Shown here one piece after another: positions 50,518 to 62,525 of a DNA stretch of 64,000 nucleotides. The notes under the pieces were generated by a model. It was not told where the DNA came from. It did no database searches and saw nothing but the letters and a program-made list of their open reading frames with translations. Numbering within the stretch: the stretch's first letter is position 1; every line of letters starts with the position of its first letter. The position numbers were made by a program, and so were the translations under genes. The stretch is from Thermus sediminis (GTDB lineage Bacteria; Deinococcota; Deinococci; Deinococcales; Thermaceae), in assembly GCF_003426945.1 (NCBI RefSeq), contig NZ_QURO01000004.1, positions 1-64,000 on the forward strand. Direction: 5' to 3'.

Positions 50518-52020
50518 ATGGAGCTACCCCGCGCTTTTGGCCTTCTTCTTCACCCGACCAGCCTTCCCGGTCCCTACGGCATCGGGGTCCTGGGCCAGGA
50601 GGCCCGGGAGTTCCTTCGTTTCCTGGAGGCCGCCGGAGGGCGGTTTTGGCAGGTGCTCCCCTTAGGCCCCACGGGCTACGGGGACTCCCCCTACCAGTCC
50701 TTCAGCGCCTTCGCCGGGAACCCCTACCTCCTGGACCTGAGACCCCTGGCCGAAAAGGGCTACCTGATCCTGGAAGACGCCAGCTTTCCCCAGGGGCGGG
50801 TGGACTACGGGCTCCTCTACCACTGGAAGTGGCCCGCCCTAAAGGCGGCCTTCCAAGGCTTTAGGGAAAAGGCCTCCAAAGAGGAGCGGGAGGCCTTCCA
50901 GGCCTTCCAGGAAAAGGAGGCCTGGTGGCTCAAGGACTACGCCCTCTTCATGGCCCTGAAGGCTCACCATGGGGGGCTTCCCTGGAACCAGTGGCCCCTT
51001 CCCTTGCGGCGGCGTGAGGAGCGGGCCCTGAGGGAGGCTGAGGCGTCCCTGTCGGAGGAGGTGGCCTTCCACGCCTGGACCCAGTGGCTCTTTTCCCGAG
51101 ACTGGCAGGCCCTCAAGGCGGAAGCCGAGGCCCTGGGCCTTTTCCTCGTCGGGGACATGCCCATCTTCGTCGCTGAGGACTCCGCAGAGGTCTGGGCCCA
51201 CCCCGAGTGGTTTCACCTGGACGAGGAGGGGAGGCCTACGGTGGTGGCCGGGGTGCCCCCGGATTACTTCTCGGAGACGGGCCAGCGCTGGGGCAATCCC
51301 CTTTACCGCTGGGACGTTCTGGAACGGGAGGACTTTTCCTTCTGGATGGAGCGGCTCCGAAAGGCCCTGGAGTTTTTCCACCTGGTGCGCATAGACCACT
51401 TCCGGGGCTTTGAGGCCTACTGGGAGATCCCCGCCTCCTGCCCCACCGCCGTGGAAGGCCGCTGGGTGAAGGCCCCGGGGGAGAGGCTCTTCGCCAGGAT
51501 AGAGGAGGCCTTCGGCCAGGTGCCCATCCTGGCGGAGGACCTGGGGGTCATCACCCCGGAGGTGGAGGCCTTGAGGGACCGTTTCGGGCTTCCGGGGATG
51601 AAGGTCCTGCAGTTCGCCTTTGACGGCGGGTTGGACAACCCCTTCCTCCCCCACAACTATCCCCCTCACGGCCGGGTGGTGGTCTACACGGGCACCCACG
51701 ACAACGACACCACCCTGGGCTGGTACCGCACCGCCACCCCCCACGAGCGGACCCTTCTGGAAAGGTACCTGGCGGACTGGGGCCTCGCCTTCCGCTCCGA
51801 GGAGGAGGTCCCCTGGGCCCTCATGGGCCTGGGCATGAAGTCCGTGGCCAGGCTGGCCATCTACCCGGTCCAGGACGTCCTGGCCCTGGGCTCCGAGGCC
51901 CGGATGAACTACCCGGGGAGGCCCTCCGGGAACTGGGCCTGGAGGCTTCGCCCCAGGGAGCTTCGCCCGGAGTATGGGGAGCGCCTTCGGGCCATGGCCG
52001 AGGCCACGGGGAGGGTGTGA
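50518..52020 (+). CDS. malQ: 4-alpha-glucanotransferase (amylomaltase)
   Basis: 500 residues, GH77, the same length as the amylomaltases of T. thermophilus and T. aquaticus. Transfers maltooligosaccharide chains and can form large cycloamyloses. Motifs: LLLHPTSLPGPYGIGVLG, PLGPTGYGDSPYQSFSAFAGNPYL, GDMPIFVAEDSAEVWA, VRIDHFRGFEAYWEIP (nucleophile Asp), ILAEDLGVITPEVEALRD (acid/base region), GTHDNDTTLGWYR. TATACT lies 7 nt before the ATG. The stop TGA is the first triplet of repeat copy C. Confidence 0.97.
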   Translation: MELPRAFGLLLHPTSLPGPYGIGVLGQEAREFLRFLEAAGGRFWQVLPLGPTGYGDSPYQSFSAFAGNPYLLDLRPLAEKGYLILEDASFPQGRVDYGLLYHWKWPALKAAFQGFREKASKEEREAFQAFQEKEAWWLKDYALFMALKAHHGGLPWNQWPLPLRRREERALREAEASLSEEVAFHAWTQWLFSRDWQALKAEAEALGLFLVGDMPIFVAEDSAEVWAHPEWFHLDEEGRPTVVAGVPPDYFSETGQRWGNPLYRWDVLEREDFSFWMERLRKALEFFHLVRIDHFRGFEAYWEIPASCPTAVEGRWVKAPGERLFARIEEAFGQVPILAEDLGVITPEVEALRDRFGLPGMKVLQFAFDGGLDNPFLPHNYPPHGRVVVYTGTHDNDTTLGWYRTATPHERTLLERYLADWGLAFRSEEEVPWALMGLGMKSVARLAIYPVQDVLALGSEARMNYPGRPSGNWAWRLRPRELRPEYGERLRAMAEATGRV

Positions 52021-52060
52021 GTACCCCGCGGCGGCTTTGGCCACGGCGGGGACCCTAGGA
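52018..52060 (+). repeat. Dispersed repeat 1, copy C (partial), malQ terminator
   Basis: TGAGTACCCCGCGGCGGC-TTTG-GCCACGGCGGGG-ACCCTAGG matches the left half of copies A and B, with two mismatches in a 12-bp stem. The right, promoter-bearing half is missing. It sits between the convergent malQ and sucD genes and could end transcription from malQ. Confidence 0.5.
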
Positions 52061-52087
52061 AAAAATCCGCCCAGTTTCCCGGGGGGC
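52060..52087 (-). terminator. Terminator of sucCD
   Basis: On the minus strand right at the sucD stop: CCCGG-GAAA-CTGGG stem with a GNRA-type loop, then CGGA and six T (A-run at 52060-52065). Confidence 0.6.
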
Positions 52088-52953
52088 TAGCCCAGGGCCT
52101 TCTTCACCAGCTCCACGATCTCGTCAATGGTGTCCGCCACGGGAATGCCCGCCTCGGCGAAGGCCTTTAGCTTGGACTCCGGGGTGCCCACGTTGCCCAT
52201 GATGATGGCCCCGGCGTGGCCCATACGCTTCCCCTTAGGGGCGCTTCGGCCCCCGATGAAGCCCACCACGGGCTTCTTCATGTGCTCCCTGACCCAGGCG
52301 GCGGCCTCCTCCTCGTCCGAGCCCCCGATCTCCCCGATGAGGACCACGGCCTCGGTCTCGGGGTCCTCGTTGAAGAGGGGGAGGAGGTCCTTGAAGGTGG
52401 TGCCGATCACCGGGTCGCCCCCGATCCCCACGGTGGTGGTGGTGCCCAGGCCCGCCTGGGAGAGGGCGGCGGCGGCCTCGTAGGTGAGGGTGCCGGAGCG
52501 GCTGATGAGGCCCACCTTGCCCCTTTTGAAGACGTGGCCCGGCATGATGCCCAGCTTGGTCTCCTCGGCGCTGATGATCCCCGGGCAGTTCCCCCCGATG
52601 AGGCGCACGCCCAGGGCCTTGATCTCCTCCGCGGCCCGCACCATGTCCAAGGTGGGGATGCCCTCGGTGATGAGGACGACGAGGGGGATGCCGGCGTGGG
52701 CGGCCTCGAGGGCCGCATCCGCCGCGGCGGGGGCGGGCACGAAGATGATGGAGGCGTCAATGGCGTGGTCCTCAGTTGCCTCTTTCACCGTGTCGTACAC
52801 GGGCACCCCCAGGACCTCGGTCCCCCCCTTGCCCGGGGTGACCCCGGCCACGATCTTGGTGCCGTAGGCGAGCATCTGCTGGGTGTGGAACTGCCCTTCC
52901 CGGCCGGTGATCCCCTGGACCAGGACGCGGGTTTCCCTATGGACCAGGATCAC
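52087..52953 (-). CDS. sucD: Succinyl-CoA synthetase alpha subunit
   Basis: 288 residues. TCA-cycle ligase, makes ATP or GTP from succinyl-CoA. [44 protein letters not shown] is the CoA-binding Rossmann start; [12 protein letters not shown]-like ([16 protein letters not shown]); [14 protein letters not shown]; the phosphohistidine is in [18 protein letters not shown]. Overlaps sucC by 4 nt (ATGA-type). A complete gene. Confidence 0.97.
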   Translation of the reverse strand: MILVHRETRVLVQGITGREGQFHTQQMLAYGTKIVAGVTPGKGGTEVLGVPVYDTVKEATEDHAIDASIIFVPAPAAADAALEAAHAGIPLVVLITEGIPTLDMVRAAEEIKALGVRLIGGNCPGIISAEETKLGIMPGHVFKRGKVGLISRSGTLTYEAAAALSQAGLGTTTTVGIGGDPVIGTTFKDLLPLFNEDPETEAVVLIGEIGGSDEEEAAAWVREHMKKPVVGFIGGRSAPKGKRMGHAGAIIMGNVGTPESKLKAFAEAGIPVADTIDEIVELVKKALG

Positions 52954-54086
52954 GCCGCACCTCCCACTATGGCCACGATGGCCTTGCCCGCTTCCATGGA
53001 CGTGGGGTACATGTACACGGGTTTGCCCTCCAAGAGCTTCTTGGCCTCCTCCTCGGCGGTGCCCGCCACCCGCATGACCACGGGCTTGGTGAGGAGGCCC
53101 TCCTCCAGGGCCCGGATGACCCCCTTCGCCACCTCGTCCGCCCGGGTGATGCCGCCGAAGATGTTGATGAAGATGCCCTTCACGTCGGGGTCCTTGAGGA
53201 CCACCTTGAGGGCGTTGTAGACCACCTCGGCCTTGGCCCCGCCGCCGATGTCCAGGAAGTTGGCGGGCCTACCCCCCACCCGGGCCACCAGGTCCAGGGT
53301 GTACATCACAAGGCCCGCCCCGTTGCCGATGATGCCGATGTTGCCGGAAAGCTTCACATAGGCGAAGCCAAAATTGCTAGCCTCCACCTCCAGGGGGTGC
53401 TCCGCCTCCACCTCCCTGAGCTCCGCCAGGTCGGGGTGGCGGAAGAGGGCGTTGTCGTCCAGGACGATCTTGGCATCGGCGGCCACGATGGAGCCATCGG
53501 TGGCGACCACCAGGGGGTTGATCTCGGCGATGGAGGCGTCCACCCCCTCGTAGGCCCGGTAAAGGGCCACCAGGACCTGGGCGATCCGGTTCAGGTTGCC
53601 CTCGAGGCCCGCCCGCTTCACCATCTCCCGGGCCTCAAAGGGCCTCAGGCCCTTATGGGGGTCAATCCAGAACTTGTGGATGGCCTCGGGGCGCTCGGCC
53701 GCTACCTCCTCAATGTCCACCCCGCCCTCTTTGGACAGCATGAGGACCACCCGTTTTTGGGAGCGATCCAGGATGAGGCCGGCGTAGTACTCCTTGGCGA
53801 TGTCCACGGCCTCGGCCACCAGGACCTTCTTCACGGTGAGGCCCTTGATGTCCATGCCCAAGATGGCCTGGGCCTTCTCGTAGGCCTCGCCTGGGGTATC
53901 CGCCAGTTTGACTCCCCCGGCCTTGCCTCGCCCCCCCACGTGCACCTGGGCCTTGACGACCACCCGCTTGCCCAGCTCCTCGGCGATCCGCTTGGCCTCC
54001 TCCGGGGTGTAGGCCACCCTGCCGGGCGGCACCGGCACCCCGTAGCGGGCGAGGATCTCCTTGGCTTGATACTCGTGCAGGTTCAA
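52950..54086 (-). CDS. sucC: Succinyl-CoA synthetase beta subunit
   Basis: 378 residues. [25 protein letters not shown] is the family start, then [20 protein letters not shown] (ATP-grasp), [61 protein letters not shown] and [16 protein letters not shown]. The start is TTG (54086), not ATG, with a full AGGAGGT site 5 nt upstream. Part of that site pairs in a hairpin at the 5' end of the mRNA (see next entry). Specific for ATP or GTP cannot be read by eye. Confidence 0.97.
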   Translation of the reverse strand: MNLHEYQAKEILARYGVPVPPGRVAYTPEEAKRIAEELGKRVVVKAQVHVGGRGKAGGVKLADTPGEAYEKAQAILGMDIKGLTVKKVLVAEAVDIAKEYYAGLILDRSQKRVVLMLSKEGGVDIEEVAAERPEAIHKFWIDPHKGLRPFEAREMVKRAGLEGNLNRIAQVLVALYRAYEGVDASIAEINPLVVATDGSIVAADAKIVLDDNALFRHPDLAELREVEAEHPLEVEASNFGFAYVKLSGNIGIIGNGAGLVMYTLDLVARVGGRPANFLDIGGGAKAEVVYNALKVVLKDPDVKGIFINIFGGITRADEVAKGVIRALEEGLLTKPVVMRVAGTAEEEAKKLLEGKPVYMYPTSMEAGKAIVAIVGGAA

Positions 54087-54091
54087 GCTCC

Positions 54092-54123
54092 ACCTCCTGG
54101 CCTTGAAGGCCAGGAAGATTATA
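54092..54123 (-). promoter_or_regulatory. sucCD -10 box and 5'-end hairpin that masks the ribosome site
   Basis: On the minus strand a perfect TATAAT (54123-54118), then CCTGGCCT-TCA-AGGCCAGG (54114-54096), an 8-bp stem that would begin within the first bases of the transcript. Its 3' arm takes in the first three bases (AGG) of the AGGAGGT ribosome site (54098-54092). No clear -35 box was seen. Confidence 0.6.
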
Positions 54124-54160
54124 CGTCCGGGGCTCCTGGCGGCCTATGCTGGAATAAGGG

Positions 54161-54546
54161 GTGCCCGTGAAGTGGATGGAGGTGGCCTTGGGGCTTGCCC
54201 CGACGCTTCTGGGTGGGCTCTTGCTTCTGGATCGCGTGGGTTGGCCTCCTGGGCCTGGGCCTCGGCGCCTGGATCGGTGGCCTGGAGGGGGCCCTCTTCC
54301 GGGCCTTCACGGGCCTGGGGTTTCTTCCCTTCGCCCTCCGCACCGGGGAGTGGTGGGCCCTGATTCCCGGGGGAGCGCTCCCCTCCCTAGGGTTTGGTGG
54401 TCCTCGCGGAAGCCCTTTGGCCGGGTGTGGAGGCGGGCTGGGTGCTCTTTTTGGGCCTTTCGGCCACCTTCGGGGCCCTCTTCGCCTTGGGCCTTTTTGC
54501 CCCCTTGGTTTTCGTGCTCGAAGGGGTGGAGAAGGCTTTGGGCTAG
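54161..54546 (+). pseudogene. Small polytopic membrane protein, two frameshifts
   Basis: From GTG 54161 the frame reads VPVKWMEVALGLAPTLLGGLLLLDR and then shifts near 54232 to a frame with WVGLLGLGLGAWIGGLEGALFRAFTGLGFLPFALRTGEWWALIPGGALPSLG; a second shift near 54395 leads to VVLAEALWPGVEAGWVLFLGLSATFGALFALGLFAPLVFVLEGVEKALG and a TAG. Joined, this is about 128 residues with three or four membrane helices and the WWALIPGG motif of small LiaF/PspC-neighbour membrane proteins. Broken as it stands. TATGCT (54145) could be its -10. Confidence 0.6.
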
Positions 54547-54587
54547 GGCCCCGCGCCTCTTGGGGGCCTGGCTCCTCTTTCGGGGGT

Positions 54588-55589
54588 TTAGCGGGCGGGT
54601 CTAGCGAAGAAGAGGCGGCCCACTTGGGTCTGGATGGCCTGGGTGATGACCACCTCGATCTCCTGGCCCTTGTAGCGGATGCCCTCGTCCACCACCACCA
54701 TGGAGCCGTCCTCCAGGTAGCCCACCCCCTGGTGGGGCTCCTTCCCCTCCTTGAAGATGAGGATCCTCAGGGTATCCCCCACCTGGAGCTGGGGCCTCAG
54801 GGCCTGGGCCAGGGCCTGGACCGATAGAGCCTTTACCCCGTAGATGCGGGCCATCTGCAGGAGGGCCAGGTCATTGCTGACCAAGGAGGCGCCCCGGTTC
54901 CGGGCCAGGAAGAGGAGATTCTCGTCTACGCTCTCCCCCTTGGGGGCCTCCTCTACCACCTCTAGGGGAAGGAGCTCCTTCAGCTTTTCCAGGGCCTCGA
55001 GGCCCCGCCTGCCCTTGGCCCGCTTCAGGGGGTCTTGGCTGTCGGCGAAGTGCTGGAGCTCCTTCAGGACGAAGTGGGGCACATAGAGGGGGCCCTCCAG
55101 GAAGCCCGTGGCCGCCACCTCGGGGATCCTGCCGTCCACCAGGACGCTGGTGTCCAGGACCTTGCCCCCGGGCTTCTCCGGTTTGGGGGGAGGAAGGCGC
55201 AGGTACTCCCTGTACCCCAGGGCCAGGTAGGCGAAGAGGCCCACGAGGAAAAGGGCCAGAAGGAGACTGTGGTAAGGGGAAAAGCCGGGCACATCCGAGA
55301 GGAGGGTGGTGAGCAGGACGGTGAGGAGGAGGCCCAGGGTGGCCCCCAGGGTGAGGGCCACGGGGACCTCTGGGGGGAGTTCCCTAAGCCTCCTAAGCCG
55401 CTTTTCCAGGTATGCCTCCAGCCGAGGGGCCAGGAGGACCCCGGTGAGGAAGCCCGCCAAGGTAAGATAGATTCGGTTTAGAGGTAGGAGGCCTGCAGCC
55501 TCAGGCAGCAGGCCCAGGCCCTCCAGGGCCACCGCCAGTTGGTAGCCCAAGAAGGCGAAGAGGAGGTAGAAAAAAAGCTTGCCGCTCAT
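54588..55589 (-). CDS. PIN-TRAM membrane protein (YacL-like)
   Basis: 333 residues. Four N-terminal membrane helices (about 1-130), then a PIN nuclease domain (about 143-255): [63 protein letters not shown], with the Asp/Glu metal set (D in LDTS, E in LKEL, D in SVDEN, D in SNDL). A TRAM RNA-binding domain closes it ([33 protein letters not shown]). A membrane-bound RNA-processing role is likely but unproven. Overlaps radA by 4 nt. Confidence 0.92.
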   Translation of the reverse strand: MSGKLFFYLLFAFLGYQLAVALEGLGLLPEAAGLLPLNRIYLTLAGFLTGVLLAPRLEAYLEKRLRRLRELPPEVPVALTLGATLGLLLTVLLTTLLSDVPGFSPYHSLLLALFLVGLFAYLALGYREYLRLPPPKPEKPGGKVLDTSVLVDGRIPEVAATGFLEGPLYVPHFVLKELQHFADSQDPLKRAKGRRGLEALEKLKELLPLEVVEEAPKGESVDENLLFLARNRGASLVSNDLALLQMARIYGVKALSVQALAQALRPQLQVGDTLRILIFKEGKEPHQGVGYLEDGSMVVVDEGIRYKGQEIEVVITQAIQTQVGRLFFARPAR

Positions 55590-56857
55590 CCCAGATAGGC
55601 CTCCACCGCCTGGGCTAGCCCCCGGGTGTTCCCGGGGTGGAGGAAGCGCCTAAAGCCAGCCCGCTCCCCCTCCTTGAGCCTTCTTTCCAGGCCCACCACG
55701 CTCCGGACCTCGCCCAGGAGGCCCACCTCCCCCACCACCGCCAGGTCCTCGGGCAAGGGGTGGCCCATCACCGCAGAATACACCGCCAGGGCCACCCCCA
55801 GGTCCAGCCCCGGGTCCGCCACCCTAAGCCCTCCGGCGAGGTTCACGTAGACGTCCAGGCTGGCGAGGGGCAGGCCAAGCCGCCTCTCCAGCACCGCCAG
55901 GACCATGTCCACCCGCCTAGGGTCCAACCCCTGGACCACCCGCCGGGGGGCGGGGAAGGGGGTCTTGGCGGCCAGGGCCTGGACCTCGAGGGCCAGGGCC
56001 CGCTCCCCGGCCAGGGCCAGGGCGACGGCGCTCCCCGGCACCCCCAAAGGCCTCTCCAGGAGGAAGGCCTCCGAGGGGTTTTTCACCTCCAAAAGCCCCT
56101 CCTCCTCCATGCGGAACACCCCGAGCTCCCCCACGGGGCCGAAGCGGTTCTTGGCGCTCCTCAAGACCCGGTAGACCCCGGCGGTCTCCAGGTAAAGGGT
56201 GGCGTCCACGGCGTGCTCTACGCTCTTGGGCCCCGCTACCATCCCCTCCTTGGTCACGTGGCCCACCAGGACCACGGCCGTCCCCTGTTCCTTGGCGAAG
56301 CGCACAAAGGCCGAGGTGGCCTCCCGCACCGCCACCAGGCTTCCCGGGCTCCCGCCCGCCGCAATGGTCTGTACGGAGTCCACAAAGAGGGCCTCGGGGG
56401 GCGCCCGTTCCAGGAGGGCGAGGAGGGGCTCGAGGCGGGTCTCCCGCACCAGGAGGAGCTCCCTCACCCCAAGCCGCCTCGCCCGGAGCTTGATCTGGGC
56501 GGGGGACTCCTCCCCTGCCACGTAGTAGACCCTCTGGGGCATGCGCCGGGCCATCTCGAGGAGGAGGGTGCTCTTGCCCACCCCCGGCTCCCCGCCCAGG
56601 AGGACCACCTCCCCCGGGACGAACCCCCCGCCCAAGACCCGGTCCACCTCGCCGAGCCCGGAGGAGAAGCGCCTTTCCCCCGTCTCCTCCACCTGGGAGA
56701 GGGGGAGGAGGTCCGCTAAGCGGCCTGGGGCCTCCTTCCCAGGGGGCTTTTGGGCCACCTCCTGGAAGCTGCCCCAGGCCCCGCACCCCGGGCACCGCCC
56801 CAGGGGCTTGGGGGTCCTGTGGCCGCACTCCACGCAGGCGTAGCCGGTCCTAGCCAT
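55586..56857 (-). CDS. radA: DNA repair protein RadA (Sms)
   Basis: 423 residues. Branch-migration helicase for recombination and transformation. N-terminal C4 zinc finger [26 protein letters not shown]; RecA-like core with [19 protein letters not shown] (Walker A); the RadA motif [11 protein letters not shown]; Lon-protease-like C-terminal domain ([29 protein letters not shown]). Length is normal. Operon with the PIN-TRAM gene, an order often seen in Gram-positives as radA-disA/yacL. Confidence 0.96.
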   Translation of the reverse strand: MARTGYACVECGHRTPKPLGRCPGCGAWGSFQEVAQKPPGKEAPGRLADLLPLSQVEETGERRFSSGLGEVDRVLGGGFVPGEVVLLGGEPGVGKSTLLLEMARRMPQRVYYVAGEESPAQIKLRARRLGVRELLLVRETRLEPLLALLERAPPEALFVDSVQTIAAGGSPGSLVAVREATSAFVRFAKEQGTAVVLVGHVTKEGMVAGPKSVEHAVDATLYLETAGVYRVLRSAKNRFGPVGELGVFRMEEEGLLEVKNPSEAFLLERPLGVPGSAVALALAGERALALEVQALAAKTPFPAPRRVVQGLDPRRVDMVLAVLERRLGLPLASLDVYVNLAGGLRVADPGLDLGVALAVYSAVMGHPLPEDLAVVGEVGLLGEVRSVVGLERRLKEGERAGFRRFLHPGNTRGLAQAVEAYLG

Positions 56858-56953
56858 GAAGCTCTGGGCCCTTCAGCTTTGGCATGTGCTGGCCTAGGCG
56901 GTGGCCACGCGTCCGCTAGGACCCCCGTCCTGGCCTTCGCCAGAACGGAGCGC

Positions 56954-59158
56954 TCAGACCAGGAACTCCTCCACCTCGTGGAAGCCCAGGCGCCCATCCT
57001 CCACGTTCACGTAGAGGCGGCCCGTGGGCTTCTTCAGCAGGGCGAGGGAGAGGGGGTCTTCAATGCGCTCCCGGATAACCCCGCGGATGGCCCGGGCGCT
57101 CCCCGTCTTGGGGGCTTGGTCCACCACGAAGCGGGCCACCTCGGGGGCGAAGGTGACCTCTATGTCCCGGCTCCTGAGTTCCTTGCGGATCTCCTCCAGC
57201 ATGAGCTCGGCCACCCGCACCAGCTCCTCCTCGGTGAGGGGGCGGAAGCGGATGACCTCGTCCAGGCGGTCCAGGAACTCGGGGGTGAAAAGGGCCTTGA
57301 GGGGGGACTCCGTGTCCACCTCCCGCGAGGTGAAGCCGACGGCCGGGCCCACGTTGTAGCCGGTGTTGGAGGTCATGATGAGGATCACCCGGCGGAAGTC
57401 CACGGTCCGCCCCATGCCGTCCGTGAGGCGGCCCTCGTCCAAAACCTGGAGGAAGGTGTTGTAGATGTCGGGATGGGCCTTCTCAATCTCGTCCAGGAGG
57501 ACCACGCTAAAGGGTTGGCGGCGCACGGCCTCGGTGAGGCGGCCCCCCTGCTCGTAGCCCACGTAGCCTGGCGGGGCCCCAATTAGCTTGGAGATGGAGT
57601 GGGGCTCCTGGAACTCCGACATGTCAAAGCGGACGAGGGCCCTTTCCGAGCCAAAGAGGACCTCGGCCAGGGCCTTGGCCAGCTGGGTCTTGCCCACGCC
57701 GCTTTGCCCCACGAAGAGGAAGCTAGCGGCCACCCGGGTCCTCCCCCCGAGGCCCACCCGGGCCCGCCTTAGGGCGCTCGCCAGGGCCCGGATGGCCTCC
57801 TCCTGGCCCACCACCCGCTTCCTGAGCTCCTCCTCCAGGTGCATGAGCTTGGCGTCGTCCTTGTCGTCCGTGTAGATGCCTCCCCAGGAGTCTACCACCG
57901 CCTCGAGGTCCTCCCGGGTGACCATGGGGGTGCCGTCCTCTTCCTCGGCCACGGGCAGGCCCAGAGAGGCGTTGAGGCGCACGCGGCTCGCCGCCTCGTC
58001 GATGAGGTCGATGGCCTTATCGGGGAAGTTGCGCCCGGGGAGGGAGCGGATGCCGATCTTGACGGAAAGCTCCAGGACCTCATCGGGGATGACGACCCCG
58101 TGGTGGGCCTCGTAGCGGGGGCGGAGGCCCTTCAGGATCTCCAGGGTCTCCTCCGGGGAGGGCTCGAGGACGATCACCGGCTGGAAGCGCCTCTCTAGGG
58201 CGGCGTCCTTTTCTATGTAGCGGTGGTACTCCCCGGTGGTGGTGGCCCCGATCACCTGGATCTCTCCCCGGGCCAGGGCTGGCTTCATGATGTTGGCCGC
58301 GTCCAGGGTGCCCTCGGCCCCCCCGGCCCCGATCAGGGTGTGGAGCTCGTCGATGAAGGCGATGACCCTGGCGTTCTTGAGCTCCTCGATGATCTGGCGG
58401 AGGCGCTCCTCAAACTCGCCCCGGTACTTGGTGCCCGCCACCACCCCAGCGAGGTCGATGGCCACCACCCGGGCCCCCCGGAGAATGGGGGGGACCCGGC
58501 CCTCCACGATGGCCTGGGCCAGCCCTTCCACGATGGCCGTCTTGCCCACCCCAGGGTCCCCGATGAGCACGGGGTTGTTCTTGGTGCGCCGGGCCAGGAT
58601 CTGGATCACCCGGTTGATCTCCTCCTGGCGGCCGATCACCGGGTCCAGCTTCCCCTCCCGGGCCTCCTTGGTGAGGTCGCGGCCGTACTCGTCCAGAAAG
58701 GGGGTGTTCACGGGCTTCTCCCGCTCGCGGCTATCGGCCATGGCCAGGATGCGCCAGCGGATGGCGTCCACGTCTTTGGCGAAGTGGGAGAGGATGCGGT
58801 AGGCGATCCCGTCCCCCTCGCGGATGATGCCCAGGAGGATGTGCTCGGTGCCGATCACCTGGGCCCCCATGTTGCGGGCCTCGGCGCTGGCCAGCTCCAT
58901 GACCCGCCGGGCCCGGGGCGTGATGGCGGGGGGTTCCCCGGTGCGGCTCCCCTCGCCCCGGCCCACCAGCTCCTCTACCATGCGGCGCATGGCCTCGAGG
59001 CTCGCCCCGTACTCCTGGAGGATGCGGGCCGCCGTACCCCCCTCGCGCATCAGGCCCAGGAGGAGGTGCTCCGGGCCGATCATGGAGTGGCCTAAGCGGC
59101 TCCCCTCCTCCCTTGCGTAGTGGAAGACCAGCCTGGCGCGATCGTCGTACCGGTTCAT
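56954..59158 (-). CDS. clpC: ClpC-type AAA+ unfoldase
   Basis: 734 residues from ATG 59158. Two N-repeat domains ([33 protein letters not shown] and [28 protein letters not shown]), first AAA+ with [16 protein letters not shown] and [15 protein letters not shown], and second with [17 protein letters not shown] and [29 protein letters not shown]. The coiled-coil middle domain is very short ([18 protein letters not shown]), less than ClpC of Bacillus. No clear ClpP-loop tripeptide (IGF/LGF) was picked out by eye; VGF occurs in [14 protein letters not shown], which should be checked. Possible -10 TAGAAT at 59181-59176. Confidence 0.92.
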   Translation of the reverse strand: MNRYDDRARLVFHYAREEGSRLGHSMIGPEHLLLGLMREGGTAARILQEYGASLEAMRRMVEELVGRGEGSRTGEPPAITPRARRVMELASAEARNMGAQVIGTEHILLGIIREGDGIAYRILSHFAKDVDAIRWRILAMADSREREKPVNTPFLDEYGRDLTKEAREGKLDPVIGRQEEINRVIQILARRTKNNPVLIGDPGVGKTAIVEGLAQAIVEGRVPPILRGARVVAIDLAGVVAGTKYRGEFEERLRQIIEELKNARVIAFIDELHTLIGAGGAEGTLDAANIMKPALARGEIQVIGATTTGEYHRYIEKDAALERRFQPVIVLEPSPEETLEILKGLRPRYEAHHGVVIPDEVLELSVKIGIRSLPGRNFPDKAIDLIDEAASRVRLNASLGLPVAEEEDGTPMVTREDLEAVVDSWGGIYTDDKDDAKLMHLEEELRKRVVGQEEAIRALASALRRARVGLGGRTRVAASFLFVGQSGVGKTQLAKALAEVLFGSERALVRFDMSEFQEPHSISKLIGAPPGYVGYEQGGRLTEAVRRQPFSVVLLDEIEKAHPDIYNTFLQVLDEGRLTDGMGRTVDFRRVILIMTSNTGYNVGPAVGFTSREVDTESPLKALFTPEFLDRLDEVIRFRPLTEEELVRVAELMLEEIRKELRSRDIEVTFAPEVARFVVDQAPKTGSARAIRGVIRERIEDPLSLALLKKPTGRLYVNVEDGRLGFHEVEEFLV

Positions 59159-59175
59159 GCTCCCCTCTACCCCAC

Positions 59176-59235
59176 ATTCTAGCGTAAAGCCTCCCTCCCG
59201 TGTGTTTGCGCCCTCGCTTACCTTGGCCTTAAGAT
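59176..59235. promoter_or_regulatory. Divergent promoters of clpC and glyS
   Basis: Minus: TAGAAT (59181-59176), 17 nt before the clpC ATG. Plus: TTGCGC (59206-59211), 18 bp and TAAGAT (59230-59235), 40 nt before the glyS ATG. Both genes have GGAG-type ribosome sites. Confidence 0.55.
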
Positions 59236-59275
59236 GCCTGCTATCGGGCCTTTGGGCCCCTAAGGAGGAGAGGGC

Positions 59276-60796
<1,521 letters not shown>

Positions 60797-60809
60797 ATTG
60801 GGAGGAAGC

Positions 60810-61814
60810 ATGAGGGAGCTAAGGGTAGCCGTGGTGGGGGCCACGGGGGCCGTGGGGCGGGAGATCCTGAAGGTCCTCGAGGCCCGCCGCTTCCCCCTGA
60901 AGGAGCTTAGGCTCTACGCCTCCCCCCGCTCGGCGGGGGTGCGCCTCCCCTTCATGGGGGAGGAGATCCCCGTGGAGCCCCTTCCCGAGGGGCCTTTAGG
61001 GGTGGACCTGGTCCTGGCCAGCGCCGGGGGTGCCCTCTCCAAGGCCAAGGCCCCTATCTGGGCGGAGGGGGGGGCCTTGGTGGTGGACAACTCCAGCGCC
61101 TTCCGCTACGAGCCCTGGGTGCCCCTAGTGGTCCCCGAGGTGAACCGGGAAAAGATCTTCACCCACCGGGGCCTCATCGCCAACCCCAACTGCACCACGG
61201 CCATCCTGGCCATGGCCCTCTGGCCCCTCCACCGGGCCTTCCGGGCCAGGCGGGTCATTGTGGCCACCTACCAGGCGGCCTCGGGGGCGGGGGCCAAGGG
61301 GATGGAGGAGCTCCGCCACGAGGCCCACCGCTTCCTCCACGGGGAGGCCCCGAAGGCTGAGGTCTTCCCCCATCCCCTGCCCTTCAACGTCATCCCCCAG
61401 ATCGACGCCTTCCAGGAAAACGGCTACACCCGGGAGGAGATGAAGGTGGTGTGGGAGACCCACAAGATCTTCGGGGACAGCTCCATAAGGATCAGCGCCA
61501 CGGCGGTGCGGGTCCCCACCCTCCGCGCCCACGCCGAGGCGGTGAGCGTGGAGTTCGCCGAGCCCGTGACCCCGGAGGCGGCCCGGGAGGTCCTGAAAAG
61601 CGCCCCGGGCGTGGAGCTGGTGGACGAGCCCGAGGAGAGGCGCTACCCCATGCCCCTCACCGCCAGCGGCAAGTGGGAGGTGGAGGTGGGCAGGGTCCGG
61701 AAGAGCCTGGCCTTTGAGAACGGCCTGGACTTCTTCGTGGTGGGGGACCAGCTCCTCAAAGGGGCCGCCCTCAACGCCGTCCAGATCGCCGAGGAGTGGC
61801 TCAGGGGGCCTTGA
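60810..61814 (+). CDS. asd: Aspartate-semialdehyde dehydrogenase
   Basis: 334 residues. NADPH-dependent step to aspartate semialdehyde for Lys/Met/Thr. [21 protein letters not shown] binds NADP; active Cys in [20 protein letters not shown] (about residue 130); [33 protein letters not shown], then [15 protein letters not shown], with catalytic His in [16 protein letters not shown] 60810 after GGGAGGAAGC. The end overlaps tlyA by 14 nt on the other strand. Confidence 0.96.
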   Translation: MRELRVAVVGATGAVGREILKVLEARRFPLKELRLYASPRSAGVRLPFMGEEIPVEPLPEGPLGVDLVLASAGGALSKAKAPIWAEGGALVVDNSSAFRYEPWVPLVVPEVNREKIFTHRGLIANPNCTTAILAMALWPLHRAFRARRVIVATYQAASGAGAKGMEELRHEAHRFLHGEAPKAEVFPHPLPFNVIPQIDAFQENGYTREEMKVVWETHKIFGDSSIRISATAVRVPTLRAHAEAVSVEFAEPVTPEAAREVLKSAPGVELVDEPEERRYPMPLTASGKWEVEVGRVRKSLAFENGLDFFVVGDQLLKGAALNAVQIAEEWLRGP

Positions 61815-62508
61815 GCCAGAGCCAGTACTCCCGGTTCCCCTCCTTGCCCGGGAGGGGGCTTTCCGCCTCCCCCAGGACCCCGAAGCCCAGCGCCTCCGCC
61901 TTCCCCCTCACCCGCCTCAGGGCCTCCCGCCGCAAGGCCTCCTCCCGCACGACTCCCCGGTGGGCCCCCGGCCAGAGCTCGTACTGGGGCTTCACCAGGA
62001 CCAGGGCCTCGCCCCCTTCTTTGAGGAGCTCCAGGGCCTTGGGCAGGACCCGGGTGGCGGAGATGAAGGCCAGGTCCATGACCAGGAGGTCCACCCTCTC
62101 TGGGAGCTCCACGGTGCGGGCGTCCTCTTCCTCCAAGGCCACCACCCTGGGGTCCTCCCTTAGGCTAGGGTGGAGCTGGCCTCTCCCCACGTCCACCGCG
62201 TAGACCCGCCTGGCCCCTCTCTCTAGGAGGACCTGGGTGAAGCCCCCGGTGCCCGCCCCCAGGTCGGCGGCCACCTTCCCCGCCACCGCCAAGGAGAAGG
62301 CCTCCAGGGCCCCCAGGAGCTTGTAGGCTCCCCGGCCCACATAGCGGGGCTCCTCCCAAAGCTCCACCTCCGCCCCCTCGGGCACAGGGTGGGCGGGCTT
62401 CCGCACCACCTTGCCGGAGACCTTGACCAGGCCCTCCTCTATGAGGCGCTTGGCCTTCTCCCGGCTTTCCACCAAGCCCTTCTCCACCAGGTAGCGGTCC
62501 AGGCGCAC
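61801..62508 (-). CDS. tlyA: TlyA-type rRNA 2'-O-methyltransferase
   Basis: 235 residues. N-terminal S4 RNA-binding domain [34 protein letters not shown], then an FtsJ-like methyltransferase with [31 protein letters not shown] (SAM loop), and [18 protein letters not shown]-like ([12 protein letters not shown]) and [13 protein letters not shown] (catalytic Lys-Asp-Lys set). In mycobacteria TlyA methylates 16S and 23S rRNA and sets capreomycin susceptibility. GTG 62508, with GATAAT 6 nt before it on this strand. Confidence 0.93.
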   Translation of the reverse strand: MRLDRYLVEKGLVESREKAKRLIEEGLVKVSGKVVRKPAHPVPEGAEVELWEEPRYVGRGAYKLLGALEAFSLAVAGKVAADLGAGTGGFTQVLLERGARRVYAVDVGRGQLHPSLREDPRVVALEEEDARTVELPERVDLLVMDLAFISATRVLPKALELLKEGGEALVLVKPQYELWPGAHRGVVREEALRREALRRVRGKAEALGFGVLGEAESPLPGKEGNREYWLWLKAP

Positions 62509-62513
62509 GGGGG

Positions 62514-62520
62514 TATTATC
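62514..62520. promoter_or_regulatory. Fully overlapping divergent -10 boxes (tlyA / 62526 gene)
   Basis: The seven bases TATTATC read TATTAT on plus (62514-62519) and GATAAT on minus (62520-62515). Each is exactly 6 nt from a GTG start. Only one of the two leaderless transcripts can be started at a time. Confidence 0.65.
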
Positions 62521-62525
62521 CCCTT

